DNA of 64,000 nucleotides from an uncultured Alphaproteobacteria bacterium (GCA_902518505.1 CABYGG010000004.1:35855-99854), one strand, 5' to 3'. Positions 10,657-20,486 are shown, counted from the first letter of the stretch. Numbers and translations: made by a program. The notes: generated from the sequence alone by a model not told the origin.

Positions 10657-11772
10657 ATGATAATAGGCGCAGTTAAAGAGAAAAAAAAGTTTGAGAATAG
10701 AGTTTCGATTTCTCCTGATGATGTAAAAAACTATGTAAAAGCTGGTCACCAAGTATTTATTGAAAAGGGGGCAGGTTCACCTTCAGGTTTTAATGATAAA
10801 TCTTATAAAGAAGCTGGAGCGAGTCTAACTACCTCAAAAGAAGTTTTTAAGAATTCTGATATTATTTTAAAAATAAATTGCCCAACCCCAGACGAGTCTA
10901 AACTAATAAAAAATAATTCTATGGTTATTTCCCAAATCAGTATACAGAACAACCAAGACAGTATTAAAATTTTAAATTCTAAAAAAATATCAGCGTTTGC
11001 TTTAGAATTAGTTCCAAGAATTACTCGAGCTCAAGATATGGATATTTTGTCCTCTCAAGCAAATTTAGCTGGATATCATGCGGTTATAGATGCCGCTCAA
11101 GAATTTAACAGAGTATTACCATTATTTATGACTGCTGCTGGTAAAGTTACTCCGGCAAATGTTTTAGTTATAGGTGCAGGTGTTGCAGGTTTACAAGCAA
11201 TAGCAACTGCTAAACGATTAGGTGCTATTGTTTTTGCTACAGACGTAAGAATAGCCTCAAAAGAGCAAGTTGAAAGTCTTGGTGGTAAATTTGTTATGGT
11301 CGAGGATGAGGAGTCCAAGAATGCTGAAACAAAGGGTGGTTATGCAAAAGAAATGAGTGCAGAGTACCAAAAAAAACAGGAAGCTTTATTGGCCGAAACT
11401 TTAAAAACAATGGATATTGTAATATGTACTGCTCAAATACCAGGAAGAAAGGCACCTTTAATTTTAAAAAAAGAAATGTTGGAAAACATGCAAAATGGCT
11501 CAGTGATTGTTGATCTAGCTGTAGAATCAGGAGGGAACTGCGAATTTAGCCAAGTTGGAAAAGTCGTTTCAAAAAATGGTCTTAAGATTGTAGGTCATGC
11601 CAACGTTCCTGGCAGAGTAGCAAATAACGCCTCAAGCCTTTTTTCGAAAAATATTTCTAACTTTTTAAAATTAATGAACTTTGAAGATAAGAAAAAATCT
11701 ATGATTAATAAAAGTGATGAAATTATTAAAGCTACAATGATTTGCTCAGCTGGAAAGATTTTAATAAAATAA
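10657..11772 (+). CDS. pntAA: NAD(P) transhydrogenase subunit alpha part 1 (NAD-binding domain I)
   Basis: Soluble NAD(H)-binding component of the proton-translocating transhydrogenase, 371 residues. Unlike the E. coli fused PntA, it contains only domain I; the membrane part is the separate pntAB gene, as in other alphaproteobacteria. The Rossmann motif 'GAGVAGLQAIATAKRLGA', the mobile-loop region and 'PGRKAPLILKKEML' are visible. The enzyme uses proton-motive force to reduce NADP+ with NADH. An AGAGGAA site precedes the ATG. It heads the pntAA-pntAB-pntB operon. Confidence 0.97.
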   Translation: MIIGAVKEKKKFENRVSISPDDVKNYVKAGHQVFIEKGAGSPSGFNDKSYKEAGASLTTSKEVFKNSDIILKINCPTPDESKLIKNNSMVISQISIQNNQDSIKILNSKKISAFALELVPRITRAQDMDILSSQANLAGYHAVIDAAQEFNRVLPLFMTAAGKVTPANVLVIGAGVAGLQAIATAKRLGAIVFATDVRIASKEQVESLGGKFVMVEDEESKNAETKGGYAKEMSAEYQKKQEALLAETLKTMDIVICTAQIPGRKAPLILKKEMLENMQNGSVIVDLAVESGGNCEFSQVGKVVSKNGLKIVGHANVPGRVANNASSLFSKNISNFLKLMNFEDKKKSMINKSDEIIKATMICSAGKILIK

Positions 11773-11784
11773 AAAGGAGTTACT

Positions 11785-12174
11785 ATGTCAGAAATTTCAA
11801 ATCAATTAGAAAATTTATCATACAAGGCACAACAAATTGCAAATGAAGCAAGCCAGTTAGCATCTAGTGTGACCGAAACATCTGGGGGCCATAGTGACTT
11901 TATTATTTTTGGTATAACTGTTTTGGTATTAGCTTGTTTTGTAGGTTATTATGTAGTTTGGTCGGTTACCCCAGCTTTACACAGTCCTTTAATGGGTGTC
12001 ACAAACGCTATTTCGTCCGTAATTATTGTTGGAGCTTTATTGGCCGCAGGCCCTGTTGATAGTAACATTTCTAAATATTTTGGTTTAGTTGCTGTTACTC
12101 TTGCTGCCGTTAACATATTTGGGGGGTTTGTTGTAACAAATCGAATGCTCTCCATGTTTAAAAAGAAACAATAG
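11785..12174 (+). CDS. pntAB: NAD(P) transhydrogenase subunit alpha part 2 (membrane)
   Basis: Short membrane subunit, 129 residues, with a polar N-terminal helix and then three to four hydrophobic helices. It corresponds to the membrane end of E. coli PntA and forms half of the proton channel with PntB. The helix '[20 protein letters not shown]' contains the conserved 'TNAISS' motif of this subunit. A strong AAGGAG ribosome binding site sits just before the ATG. It is 12 bases after pntAA and 7 before pntB. Confidence 0.96.
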   Translation: MSEISNQLENLSYKAQQIANEASQLASSVTETSGGHSDFIIFGITVLVLACFVGYYVVWSVTPALHSPLMGVTNAISSVIIVGALLAAGPVDSNISKYFGLVAVTLAAVNIFGGFVVTNRMLSMFKKKQ

Positions 12175-12181
12175 GTAAAAA

Positions 12182-13573
12182 ATGTCTACTTTAACAACTG
12201 CAGCATATTTAGTTTCATCGGTTTTATTTATACTTTCTCTAAGAGGGTTGTCACATCCCTCCACTGCAAGGAGAGGAAATTTTTTAGGAATTTTAGGGAT
12301 GGCTATAGCCATAGTCACAACACTATCTAATCCTGGTGTGCTTAGCTATAAAGAAATTGGAATAGCTTTTTTAATAGGTGGTTTGATTGGAACATCAATA
12401 GCAGTTAAAATTCAAATGACTGCATTACCACAATTAGTTGCTGCTTTCCATAGCTTGGTAGGATTAGCTGCTGTGTTTGTTGCTGCATCTGCATATTACA
12501 ATCCTAGCGCATTTAATATAGGTGCCGTTGGATCTATTCCGATGGGAAGTTTAATAGAGATGTCAATTGGAACAGCAATAGGTGCTGTGACATTTACAGG
12601 ATCCATTATAGCTTTTGGAAAACTCCAAGGTTTTGTCTCAGGAAATCCTTTAGTTTTCAAAGGTCAACATTTTATTAACTTACTTTTGGGTTTAGGAATT
12701 ATTGCTTTAATTGTTAAGTTTTGCATCGATCAAAACCAAGAATTATTTTGGCTTATCGTTTTTGCCTCATTTGTTATCGGAGTGCTTTTAATTGTTCCAA
12801 TTGGAGGAGCGGATATGCCAGTTATTGTCTCAATGTTAAACTCATATTCTGGATGGGCCGCTGCTGGAATTGGTTTCACTCTATCCAATAACTTATTGAT
12901 TATTACTGGCGCTCTTGTTGGGTCGTCAGGAGCTATCTTGAGTTACATAATGTGTAAGGGAATGAATAGATCTTTCTTAAACGTTTTACTTGGAGGATTT
13001 GGTGGTGAACAAGCAGCTAGTGCTGGTGGAGTAAAAGATGATCGTCAAGCAAAACAAGGTAACGCTGCTGATGCTGCATTTATGATGAAAAATAGCAAAA
13101 CAATAATCATTGTTCCTGGTTACGGAATGGCTGTGGCTCAAGCACAACACGCACTGAGAGAGATGGGTGATTTACTTAAAGCTGCAGGTGCAGAAGTAAG
13201 ATACGCAATCCATCCTGTAGCTGGTAGAATGCCGGGACACATGAATGTGTTACTTGCAGAAGCAAATGTTCCCTATGATGAAGTTCTAGAACTCGATGAA
13301 ATTAATAGAGATTTCTCTGAGACTGATGTTGCATTTGTGATTGGTGCTAATGATGTAACTAACCCGGCTGCAAAAACTGATAAGACTAGTGCCATTTATG
13401 GTATGCCTATTTTAGATGTAGAAAATGCTGGACAAGTATTTTTCGTTAAAAGAGGTATGGCTAGTGGATATGCAGGTGTTCAAAATGAATTATTTTTCCG
13501 AGAAAACACCTTGATGTTATTTGGAGATGCTAAGAAAGTTTGTGAAGATATAATTAAAGGACTGGAGAATTAG
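12182..13573 (+). CDS. pntB: NAD(P) transhydrogenase subunit beta
   Basis: Membrane and NADP(H)-binding subunit, 463 residues. The first about 260 residues are hydrophobic (eight or nine helices). The C-terminal domain III has the NADP-binding '[15 protein letters not shown]', the '[20 protein letters not shown]' segment, and '[12 protein letters not shown]'. It completes the operon. Its TAG stop overlaps the rpsU stop on the other strand in a four-base TTAG. Confidence 0.98.
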   Translation: MSTLTTAAYLVSSVLFILSLRGLSHPSTARRGNFLGILGMAIAIVTTLSNPGVLSYKEIGIAFLIGGLIGTSIAVKIQMTALPQLVAAFHSLVGLAAVFVAASAYYNPSAFNIGAVGSIPMGSLIEMSIGTAIGAVTFTGSIIAFGKLQGFVSGNPLVFKGQHFINLLLGLGIIALIVKFCIDQNQELFWLIVFASFVIGVLLIVPIGGADMPVIVSMLNSYSGWAAAGIGFTLSNNLLIITGALVGSSGAILSYIMCKGMNRSFLNVLLGGFGGEQAASAGGVKDDRQAKQGNAADAAFMMKNSKTIIIVPGYGMAVAQAQHALREMGDLLKAAGAEVRYAIHPVAGRMPGHMNVLLAEANVPYDEVLELDEINRDFSETDVAFVIGANDVTNPAAKTDKTSAIYGMPILDVENAGQVFFVKRGMASGYAGVQNELFFRENTLMLFGDAKKVCEDIIKGLEN

Positions 13574-13770
13574 TCAAATTTCTTCTTACGCATAAGTTTT
13601 TTAAATCTTTTAATTGATTCGGCTTTTTCACGAAGTTTTCTTTCTGATGGTTTTTCATAATTTTTTCTTAACTTTAATTCTTTGAAAATACCCTCTCTTA
13701 AAAGCTTTTTTTTGAGTACGCGTATAGCAGCCTCAACATTATTATCTCTGACTTGAACTTCTATTGCCAA
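13570..13770 (-). CDS. rpsU: 30S ribosomal protein S21
   Basis: Small-subunit ribosomal protein, 66 residues. The ORF track shows a 133-residue frame starting at 13971, but only the C-terminal part from '[20 protein letters not shown]' is S21. A TTG start at 13770 gives the canonical '[11 protein letters not shown]' beginning, and a GAGG about 10 bases upstream supports it; no in-frame ATG exists at this point. The rest is the basic helical S21 body ending in '[12 protein letters not shown]'. It is divergent from COQ9 (37 bases between starts) and its stop overlaps that of pntB. Confidence 0.93.
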   Translation of the reverse strand: MAIEVQVRDNNVEAAIRVLKKKLLREGIFKELKLRKNYEKPSERKLREKAESIKRFKKLMRKKKFD

Positions 13771-13807
13771 TCTAGTAACCTCATAAAGGCGTAATTTATA
13801 TATAAAT

Positions 13808-14434
13808 ATGAAGTCAAAGCAAGAAAAATTAGCTAACTTATTTATTAATGAAGTGCCTAAATTTGGTTGGTCCAGAGAAACTCTCTTACAATGTGCAAAA
13901 AAGCAAAGAATATCAACATCCGCTCTAGCAAAATTATTTCCATCTTTTGAATATGATGTCTTAAAATTCATAATTGCTCAAAATAACATTCAAGTTGAGA
14001 AGAACTACAACTCCTTCAACAACTCACGATTGAAAACTAGAGATAAAATTAAAACAATCATGGAGCTAAAATTTGAAAATAACAGCCATCTCAAAAAAGC
14101 ATTACCTGAAATGCTAAAATTTCTTTTGAGACCTGGTAACATATTAATGTCTATTAAAATGCTTCACGAAAATAGTGACTTTATATGGAGTTTATCAGGT
14201 GATAAATCAAATGATTTTAGTTACTATTCAAAGCGAGGTTTACTTTCAATGATTTATCTCGCCACATTAATTTATTGGCTTAACGATAAGTCAGAAAAAG
14301 ATATTGCTACCAAAAACTTTATCAGCAAATCAGTTGATGGAATAGTTGATGGAGTTTCAAGACTTAAACAATTAAGTTTACTCAAAGGCTTAGCTGAAAA
14401 TTTTATGTCTAGGTATGCTAAAAAGACATCTTAA
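13808..14434 (+). CDS. COQ9 family protein (ubiquinone biosynthesis)
   Basis: A 208-residue protein with a TetR-like N-terminal half and the COQ9 domain C-terminal. The segment '[20 protein letters not shown]' followed by '[13 protein letters not shown]' is the COQ9 signature. COQ9 proteins bind lipids and aid COQ7-type hydroxylation in ubiquinone synthesis. The divergent rpsU-COQ9 arrangement is common in alphaproteobacteria. Together with the ABC1 kinase upstream it suggests a ubiquinone-based respiratory chain. Confidence 0.9.
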   Translation: MKSKQEKLANLFINEVPKFGWSRETLLQCAKKQRISTSALAKLFPSFEYDVLKFIIAQNNIQVEKNYNSFNNSRLKTRDKIKTIMELKFENNSHLKKALPEMLKFLLRPGNILMSIKMLHENSDFIWSLSGDKSNDFSYYSKRGLLSMIYLATLIYWLNDKSEKDIATKNFISKSVDGIVDGVSRLKQLSLLKGLAENFMSRYAKKTS

Positions 14435-14528
14435 ATTTCTTTTAAAACATTTAATAAATCTCCAAAAAGTATAAGAATTTATTCTCATTTAAATTTTAAA
14501 TTTATTTTTGTTAATAGAAAGGCACATA

Positions 14529-14960
14529 ATGAATAAAATTTTTATTACTTTGATTTTTATGATTTTTTCATCATTAGCTTTTGCAAATGGACATATGCAG
14601 CCAAACTCTTTTGCTGTAACTTTAAAAGTTCCATCTGCAGATGTAGAGAAAGTTGAATCTATCTTACAAAGCCATCATAAGTTTTTGCATGATAAACATT
14701 CTTTATCTGGTGATGATAGATTAAACTCTTATTCTATCGTTAAAGGTTTTGAGCCTGTAGATTTAACTGACCCTTCGAAAGGTGTTACCGATAATGTCTT
14801 TTATTTTTTAAGCGAGCATTATCAAACTTCAGTTGGCTTGCAGCTTCATGGACAAGCATCTGAGACTTGGGAGGATGTACAAGAGTTTAGATCGATAATA
14901 TATCAGTATGGTATCGCAATTGCTTTTCCAGGCGAAGTCATAGCTAAGATGAATCGCTAA
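14529..14960 (+). CDS. Secreted protein of unknown family
   Basis: I choose the ATG at 14529 rather than the track's upstream start at 14508, because it follows a GAAAGG site and directly begins a signal peptide ('MNKIFITLIFMIFSSLAFA', cleavage after AFA). The mature part is about 124 residues and lacks cysteines. Its start, 'FAVTLKVPSADVEKVESILQ', followed by 'SHHKFLHDKHS', looks like a small ferredoxin-like alpha-beta fold such as dimeric alpha-beta-barrel monooxygenase-like proteins, but this is a guess. It stands alone and is followed by a hairpin at 14977. Confidence 0.75.
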   Translation: MNKIFITLIFMIFSSLAFANGHMQPNSFAVTLKVPSADVEKVESILQSHHKFLHDKHSLSGDDRLNSYSIVKGFEPVDLTDPSKGVTDNVFYFLSEHYQTSVGLQLHGQASETWEDVQEFRSIIYQYGIAIAFPGEVIAKMNR

Positions 14961-14976
14961 GAAAAAATAATAAATA

Positions 14977-15002
14977 CTCGCGGTTATTAATTTAGCCGCG
15001 AG
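14977..15002. terminator. Strong hairpin between the secreted protein and the aldehyde dehydrogenase
   Basis: A GC-rich stem (CTCGCGGTTA with TAGCCGCGAG, 9 Watson-Crick pairs and one G-T) surrounds a six-base loop TTAATT, in otherwise very AT-rich DNA. On the plus strand it is followed by AAAATAAAA rather than a T run, and preceded by an A-rich run that reads as T-rich on the minus strand. It may act as a terminator or mRNA-stabilising hairpin for the upstream gene. Confidence 0.55.
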
Positions 15003-15063
15003 AAAATAAAACCTCTTCAGGAACTCATCAAATACATTATAATAAATAATAATTGGAGGACTG

Positions 15064-16452
15064 ATGAGTATTCAAAAAACAATTACACCCATAAATAATA
15101 CTATTTATTTAGAGAGAGAATTAGCCTCAGATAGTAAAATTAATTCAGTCATAGATAAAGCCTCAACAAGTTTTGAAATTTGGAAAAACACATCTCTTGA
15201 TGACCGAATTAATATTGTTAATAAATTTATTGATAACTTAATCGCTCTCAAAGATGAAATATCAAAGGAAATTTGTTGGCAAATTGGAAGGCCCATATCT
15301 CAATGTGCAGGAGAATTAAGAGGCTTTGAAGAGCGCTCAAGACACATGGTAGATATTGCTAAAGACTCATTACAAAATCTTCCAGCCACTCAAAACGAAG
15401 AATTTGACAACTATATATATAAAACTCCTCTTGGGGTGATTTTTGTAATGGCCCCATGGAATTATCCGATTATTACTGCAACTAACACAATTGTTCCTGC
15501 TATAATTTCAGGTAATAGTTTAATTTTAAAACATTCATCTCAAACACCAAGATGTGCAGAACTAATTTTTCAAGCTTTTGAAAATACGGGGATACCTGAG
15601 GGTGTTTTCCAATTTATTCATACTGATCATAAAGCTTGTGAAAAAATAATCTCTGACTCAAGAATAGCTCACGTTGTTTTTACTGGCTCTGTAAGAGGAG
15701 GCCAGGAGGTGAAAAAATATATAGGAACACGATTTATTAATGCTGGTCTAGAATTAGGAGGGAAAGATCCTGCCTACGTCAGAGCAGATGCTGATTTAAA
15801 ACACGCAATTGAAAACCTTGCAGACGGTGCACTATTTAATTCTGGTCAATCTTGTTGTGGTATAGAAAGAATTTATGTAGATAAAAAAATTTATAAAGAA
15901 TTTATAGATGGCTTCAAAAGCATTACTGAAAATTATAATTTAAACGATCCCTCAAAACCTGACACAAATTTAGGCCCTGTGGTAAGACAATCAGCAGCTA
16001 ATTTTATTAGAGCTCAAATAAATGAAGCGGAGAGCAGCGGAGCAAAACGTCTTATTGATGAGAGTAAATTTACAATATCCAGAGAAGATAATTGTTATGT
16101 TAGCCCTCAAGTAATGGTTGATGTCAATCATGATATGAGATTCATGATGGAGGAAACTTTTGGTCCTGCTGTTGGAATTATGCCCGTAGATGACGATAAA
16201 GAAGCAAAAAATTTGATGAATGATAGCCCTTATGGACTAACTGCATCTATTTGGACAAAAGATTTGGAGTTTGCTAAAGAATTTGGAAAAAATGTTCAAA
16301 CAGGAACTTTCTTCATGAATAGATGTGATTACTTAGATCCGGCACTTGCATGGACGGGCGTAAAAGACACTGGTATCGGTTGCTCACTTTCAGTATTAGC
16401 ATTTGATCAATTTACAAGACCACAGAGTTTTCATATGCGTAAAGTAGTTTAG
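15064..16452 (+). CDS. NAD(P)-dependent aldehyde dehydrogenase
   Basis: Oxidises an aldehyde to the acid, 462 residues. Catalytic features are 'MAPWNYPI' (cofactor and oxyanion region), 'FTGSVRGG', the general-base glutamate in 'LELGGKDP', and the nucleophile cysteine in 'NSGQSCCGIERIYV'. GGAGG lies close before the ATG. It is 58 bases upstream of a glutamine-synthetase-like ligase, which is followed by an Fe-alcohol dehydrogenase. The three probably act in one catabolic route in which an alcohol or amine is oxidised to an acid. The substrate is not deducible from the sequence. Confidence 0.93.
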   Translation: MSIQKTITPINNTIYLERELASDSKINSVIDKASTSFEIWKNTSLDDRINIVNKFIDNLIALKDEISKEICWQIGRPISQCAGELRGFEERSRHMVDIAKDSLQNLPATQNEEFDNYIYKTPLGVIFVMAPWNYPIITATNTIVPAIISGNSLILKHSSQTPRCAELIFQAFENTGIPEGVFQFIHTDHKACEKIISDSRIAHVVFTGSVRGGQEVKKYIGTRFINAGLELGGKDPAYVRADADLKHAIENLADGALFNSGQSCCGIERIYVDKKIYKEFIDGFKSITENYNLNDPSKPDTNLGPVVRQSAANFIRAQINEAESSGAKRLIDESKFTISREDNCYVSPQVMVDVNHDMRFMMEETFGPAVGIMPVDDDKEAKNLMNDSPYGLTASIWTKDLEFAKEFGKNVQTGTFFMNRCDYLDPALAWTGVKDTGIGCSLSVLAFDQFTRPQSFHMRKVV

Positions 16453-16510
16453 AGCGATGGTCTACAAAGTTATTAATAAAATGTTAAAATATTTAATTTT
16501 TTAGTCGATT

Positions 16511-17872
16511 ATGAGCATTACTTTTAAAGAATTAGAAAAAAAAATAAAATCAAAAGAGATTGATACTGTTTTAGTCTCTCTATCCGATATGCAAGGTCGA
16601 CTAGTGGGAAAAAGAGTAACAGGTAAGGCTTTTTTAGACTACGTTCACAAAGAAACTCATTTTTGTGACTATCTTTATACGGTTGATATGGATATGTATA
16701 CAGTTCCTGGATTTAAATCATCCTCTTGGGAGACTGGCTACGGTGATATGACTGTAAAGCCTGACCAAAGAACCATCAAAGTTTTACCATGGTTAGAGAA
16801 AACAGCTTTAGTTCTCGGCGATGCTTTTCAACATGATGGAAAGACTCCTGTTTCGCATTCCACAAGACAAGTTTTAAGAGAGGCAATTATAAAAGCTAAT
16901 AAAATGGGATTTGAGCCGATGTTAGGTTCAGAATTAGAATTCTTTCTTTTCAAGCAAACTTATGAAGATATTCATTCTAGTTATTATAAAAATTTAAAAG
17001 AAACATCATGGTACATAGAAGATTATATGATATTTCAAACTTCAAAAGAGGAGCCTTTTAATCAAGAGTTAAGAAATAGTTTATTAGACTCCGGTATATA
17101 TGTTGAGTGCACTAAAGGGGAGGCCTCACCTGGTCAACAAGAAATTAATGTAGTTTTTACTGATGCTCTTAGTATGGCAGATAACCATATTTTAATAAAA
17201 AATGCTGCAAAAGAGATTGCTTTTAAACATAATCGTGCAGTTAGTTTTATGGCAAAATACAAACAAGATTTCTGCGGAAGTTCCTGTCATATTCATAATT
17301 CTTTATTCGATAAAAAAACAAAAAAAAATATTTTCTCTGATACCAAAGACAAATATGGAATGTCTAAAATTTTCAAAAGCTATGTAGCTGGACAAATTTT
17401 ATTTTTGAGGGATCTATCAATTTTTTTAGCTCCAAACGTAAATTCTTATAAAAGATTTCAAGAGTCCTCTTTTGCTCCAACATCTGCCGCCTGGGGAATT
17501 GATAATAGAACCGCTGGATTTAGATTAGCAGGACATGGAAGTTCAATAAGAATTGAATGCAGAGTTCCTGGGGCAGATGTTAATCCCTACCTTGCTTTTG
17601 CTGGATTGATTCAAGCAGGTCTGTATGGAATTGAGAATAAATTAGAACTTGAAGAGCCATTATCTGGAAATATATATCAAAATAGAAAGGCAAAAAATGT
17701 TCCTAGTACACTTTATGAAGCAATTGAACTCGCTAAGAAATCAAAATTATTACCAAAGATTTTCCATTCAGATGTTTTAGAACACTATATTCATGCTGCA
17801 AAATGGGAGCAGAGTGAATATGATAAGTCTGTAAATGACTGGGAGCACCGTCGTTATTTTGAGAGAGGATAA
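16511..17872 (+). CDS. Glutamine-synthetase-family ligase (gamma-glutamyl-amine type)
   Basis: A 453-residue GS-fold ligase of the PuuA / gamma-glutamylmethylamide-synthetase-like subgroup rather than the housekeeping GlnA. Visible are the beta-grasp N-terminus with 'LSDMQGRLVGKRV', the metal-site 'GSELEFFLF', the 'GQQEINVVF' strand, 'SSCHIHNSL' in place of the GlnA 'GSGMHVH' loop, and 'NRTAGFRLAGHGSSIRIECR' for nucleotide binding. It would join glutamate to an amine using ATP. It sits between an aldehyde dehydrogenase and an Fe-ADH, consistent with amine or amino-alcohol catabolism through gamma-glutamylated intermediates (inference). Confidence 0.87.
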   Translation: MSITFKELEKKIKSKEIDTVLVSLSDMQGRLVGKRVTGKAFLDYVHKETHFCDYLYTVDMDMYTVPGFKSSSWETGYGDMTVKPDQRTIKVLPWLEKTALVLGDAFQHDGKTPVSHSTRQVLREAIIKANKMGFEPMLGSELEFFLFKQTYEDIHSSYYKNLKETSWYIEDYMIFQTSKEEPFNQELRNSLLDSGIYVECTKGEASPGQQEINVVFTDALSMADNHILIKNAAKEIAFKHNRAVSFMAKYKQDFCGSSCHIHNSLFDKKTKKNIFSDTKDKYGMSKIFKSYVAGQILFLRDLSIFLAPNVNSYKRFQESSFAPTSAAWGIDNRTAGFRLAGHGSSIRIECRVPGADVNPYLAFAGLIQAGLYGIENKLELEEPLSGNIYQNRKAKNVPSTLYEAIELAKKSKLLPKIFHSDVLEHYIHAAKWEQSEYDKSVNDWEHRRYFERG

Positions 17873-17884
17873 ATAGGGTTATAA

Positions 17885-19030
17885 ATGCAAAATATGAATT
17901 GGAATTATCCAACAAACGTTTGGTTTGGAGTTGATAGATCAAAAGAAATACAAAAAGCTTGTGATACTTTAGGTATTAAAAATCCTTTAATTGTTACAGA
18001 TCCTGGATTATTGCAAACATCAATTATTGATGAAATCAATAGTAGTCTGTCATCAAATACACAAATTTACAGCGATGTTCAAGGAAACCCAACTGGTTCA
18101 AATGTAACTAATGGTGTAAAAGTTTTTTTAGAGGGTGATCACGATGGTGTCATAGCCATAGGTGGCGGATCTGGAATGGACGCTGGAAAAGGAATAGCTT
18201 TTTTAGCTCATCAATCAAGACCAATTTGGGATTTTGAAGATATTGGAGATTGGTGGACAAGAGCAGACTCAAGTGTAATCAAACCTATAATAGCTATACC
18301 TACGACTGCAGGAACAGGTTCCGAAGTGGGAAGAGCGGCTGTCTTTTTAAACGAAGAAAATCATAAAAAGAAAATAATTTTTCACCCAAAAATGTTACCA
18401 CAGATTGCGATACTAGACCCATCTTTGACATTAAATCTCCCAAAAAGTATTACAGCTGGAACAGGAATGGATGCATTGGCACACTGTATTGAAGCTTATT
18501 CATCTCCTTTTTATCACCCAATGGCAGAGGGCACAGCTTTAGAGGGTTTAAGACTAGTCAAAGAAAATATTCAAGAGGTTTATCATAATGGAAATAATGT
18601 TGAAGCAAGATCGCATATGTTAGTTGCTTCGATGATGGGTGCAGCTGCATTTCAAAAGGGTCTAGGTGCTATTCACTCTGTTACACACCCAGTAAATTCC
18701 TTATACAAGACTCATCATGGAACAACAAATGGTACAGTTATGCCATTTGTTTTGAATTATAACCGTAGCACTATTGAAGAAAAATTTACTAGATTGGCAA
18801 ATTTTCTAGATATTAAAAATGGCTTCGAGGGTATCGTTGATTGGATTATTGAATTAAAAAAAGATATGGAAATACCTGAAACACTTAAAGATATGGGTGT
18901 TATTGAGGGAGATGAGATTAAATTGGCGCCATTAGCACAAGAGGATCCAAGCACTGGCGCAAACCCACTAGAAATGACAGTAGAAAGATTTCAAGAATTA
19001 ATATTAAATTGTATTGCCGGAAAATATTAA
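17885..19030 (+). CDS. Iron-containing alcohol dehydrogenase
   Basis: Group III, metal-dependent NAD(P)+ alcohol dehydrogenase, 381 residues. The nucleotide motif 'IAIGGGSGMDAGKGIAF' is followed by 'TTAGTGSEVG' and by metal ligands in 'AGTGMDALAHCIEAY' and 'GAIHSVTHPVNSLYKTHHG'. It follows the GS-like gene by 12 bases and ends in a four-base TTAA stop overlap with the convergent hisN-like gene. In context it may oxidise the alcohol function of a substrate that the aldehyde dehydrogenase then carries to the acid. Confidence 0.93.
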   Translation: MQNMNWNYPTNVWFGVDRSKEIQKACDTLGIKNPLIVTDPGLLQTSIIDEINSSLSSNTQIYSDVQGNPTGSNVTNGVKVFLEGDHDGVIAIGGGSGMDAGKGIAFLAHQSRPIWDFEDIGDWWTRADSSVIKPIIAIPTTAGTGSEVGRAAVFLNEENHKKKIIFHPKMLPQIAILDPSLTLNLPKSITAGTGMDALAHCIEAYSSPFYHPMAEGTALEGLRLVKENIQEVYHNGNNVEARSHMLVASMMGAAAFQKGLGAIHSVTHPVNSLYKTHHGTTNGTVMPFVLNYNRSTIEEKFTRLANFLDIKNGFEGIVDWIIELKKDMEIPETLKDMGVIEGDEIKLAPLAQEDPSTGANPLEMTVERFQELILNCIAGKY

Positions 19031-19809
19031 ATTTTTAGAAATTGTTGGTGTGCTTTTTTTGAAATTGATGCAACAACATCACCATTTGATTGAAAATTTA
19101 GAGGATTTCCTCTCCAATCACTAATTATACCTCCGCTCTCTTCTACAATATTTACTAAAGGGATATAATCATAAGGTTTTAAGAAAGACTCTACTACTAA
19201 GGGTATTCTTTTTTCAGCCAAAAGCCCGTATTGTACACAATCACCACCAAAGGTTGCATATTTAGTTTTTTTAATCAGAGCATTATATTTTTTATTCTTA
19301 TTATTTGATTTGAAAGCTGTCATTCCAGAGGTACTAAAATATAATTTAGATAATTTTAAATTATTTTGAGATTTCTTAATTTTTTTTCCATTACAATAAG
19401 CACCATTGTCTCTAATTCCAATCCATGTTTTGTTTATATCAGGACAGTTAATAATTCCAATTACGGGTATTTTATCAATGCACAAAGAAATTAATGTGCC
19501 AAAATTACCATTTCCATTAATAAAATTTTTTGTACCATCTATTGGATCGATTACCCATACAAATGGAGAGTTATTTGATTTATTTTGGTATTCCTCTCCG
19601 TATATATCGTGTCCAGGATATTTTTTAGTGATCATCGATCGCAATTCTTTTTCAATTTTCATGTCTATTTTAGTTACTGGTGATTTATCTGATTTGAAAT
19701 CTATTTTTAGTCGATGAGATGGTGTTTTCTTTATTATTCTTTCTGACGCATTAACGAGTTTTTTAGCAAAGTTTAAATATTGAGATAAATCTTTAAGTTT
19801 TAAAGGCAT
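19027..19809 (-). CDS. hisN: Inositol-monophosphatase-fold phosphatase, histidinol-phosphatase (HisN) type
   Basis: Mg2+-dependent phosphatase of 260 residues. The metal-binding motifs 'GEEY' and 'DPIDGTKNFI' and the C-terminal 'KPYDYIPLVNIVEESGG' followed by 'ISDWRG' are in place. The wording of the last segment (KPYD, VEESGG, DWRG) is closer to HisN histidinol-phosphatases than to SuhB. hisG and hisD are elsewhere in the window, so histidine synthesis is present and this enzyme could supply the penultimate step. Other sugar-phosphate substrates are possible. Confidence 0.85.
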   Translation of the reverse strand: MPLKLKDLSQYLNFAKKLVNASERIIKKTPSHRLKIDFKSDKSPVTKIDMKIEKELRSMITKKYPGHDIYGEEYQNKSNNSPFVWVIDPIDGTKNFINGNGNFGTLISLCIDKIPVIGIINCPDINKTWIGIRDNGAYCNGKKIKKSQNNLKLSKLYFSTSGMTAFKSNNKNKKYNALIKKTKYATFGGDCVQYGLLAEKRIPLVVESFLKPYDYIPLVNIVEESGGIISDWRGNPLNFQSNGDVVASISKKAHQQFLKI

Positions 19810-19850
19810 TTACAAAATATATAGAAAAAAAGCATTACTACTAATAATTT

Positions 19851-20486
19851 TTAATTTAAGCTATTTTTAAGCTTCTGAAAAATAATCTCAAAATTTTCTG
19901 ATGTCTGAGCGCCATTTATAACAATTTGTTTATTTATTATAAATGTAGGAACGCTATTTATACCCATCTTTCTAGCTTGAATTTCTTCATTAGCGAGTGG
20001 CTCAATATTTTCTTGATCTGACAAATAACTTTTAAAATCTTCAGCGTCAATTTTATGTTTTATAGCTATATCCAACAATACATTGGGGTCACCTATGTCT
20101 TCACCATTTAAGAAATAAGACTCAAATAAACTATCTAAAACATTTTCCTGTACACCCTGTTTGTATGCTAAAGCTAAAAGTCTATGTGAATTAAAGGAAT
20201 TTGGGGTTGTCATAATAGAGTCAAAGTTAAAATTAATTCCTTCTACAAGTCCTTCATCATAGATATTGTCATAAATCGTCTTTGCTGCATCAGCACTTCC
20301 AAATTTAGAAATTAAATATTCTTGCCTATCCATACCATCAGGTGGCATTCCCGGATTTAATTGAAAAGGTCTCCAAGTTTGTTTGAATTTTGTATCTTTG
20401 TGATTACTAATAGCTTTTTCTAATCTTTTTTTCCCAATATAGCACCACGGGCAAACAGTATCTGAAAATATATCTAGTTCGATCAT
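19851..20486 (-). CDS. DsbA-family oxidoreductase (FrnE-like)
   Basis: Thioredoxin-fold protein of 211 residues with an inserted helical domain. The redox motif CPWC is at residues 12-15 ('DTVCPWCYIGKKRLEKA') and the cis-proline loop 'SVPTFII' is near residue 180. There is no signal peptide, so it is cytoplasmic, unlike periplasmic DsbA. The FrnE/YwbO-like subgroup includes dithiol oxidoreductases and polyketide-related isomerases. It is 41 bases upstream (in transcription) of the hisN-like gene, but relatedness in function is not obvious. Confidence 0.9.
   Translation of the reverse strand: MIELDIFSDTVCPWCYIGKKRLEKAISNHKDTKFKQTWRPFQLNPGMPPDGMDRQEYLISKFGSADAAKTIYDNIYDEGLVEGINFNFDSIMTTPNSFNSHRLLALAYKQGVQENVLDSLFESYFLNGEDIGDPNVLLDIAIKHKIDAEDFKSYLSDQENIEPLANEEIQARKMGINSVPTFIINKQIVINGAQTSENFEIIFQKLKNSLN

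Noticed and set aside
13771-13971. N-terminal extension of the rpsU frame in the ORF track (133 residues)
   Set aside because: The extra 67 residues overlap the COQ9 gene and do not belong to S21; the TTG at 13770 with GAGG upstream gives the right protein.
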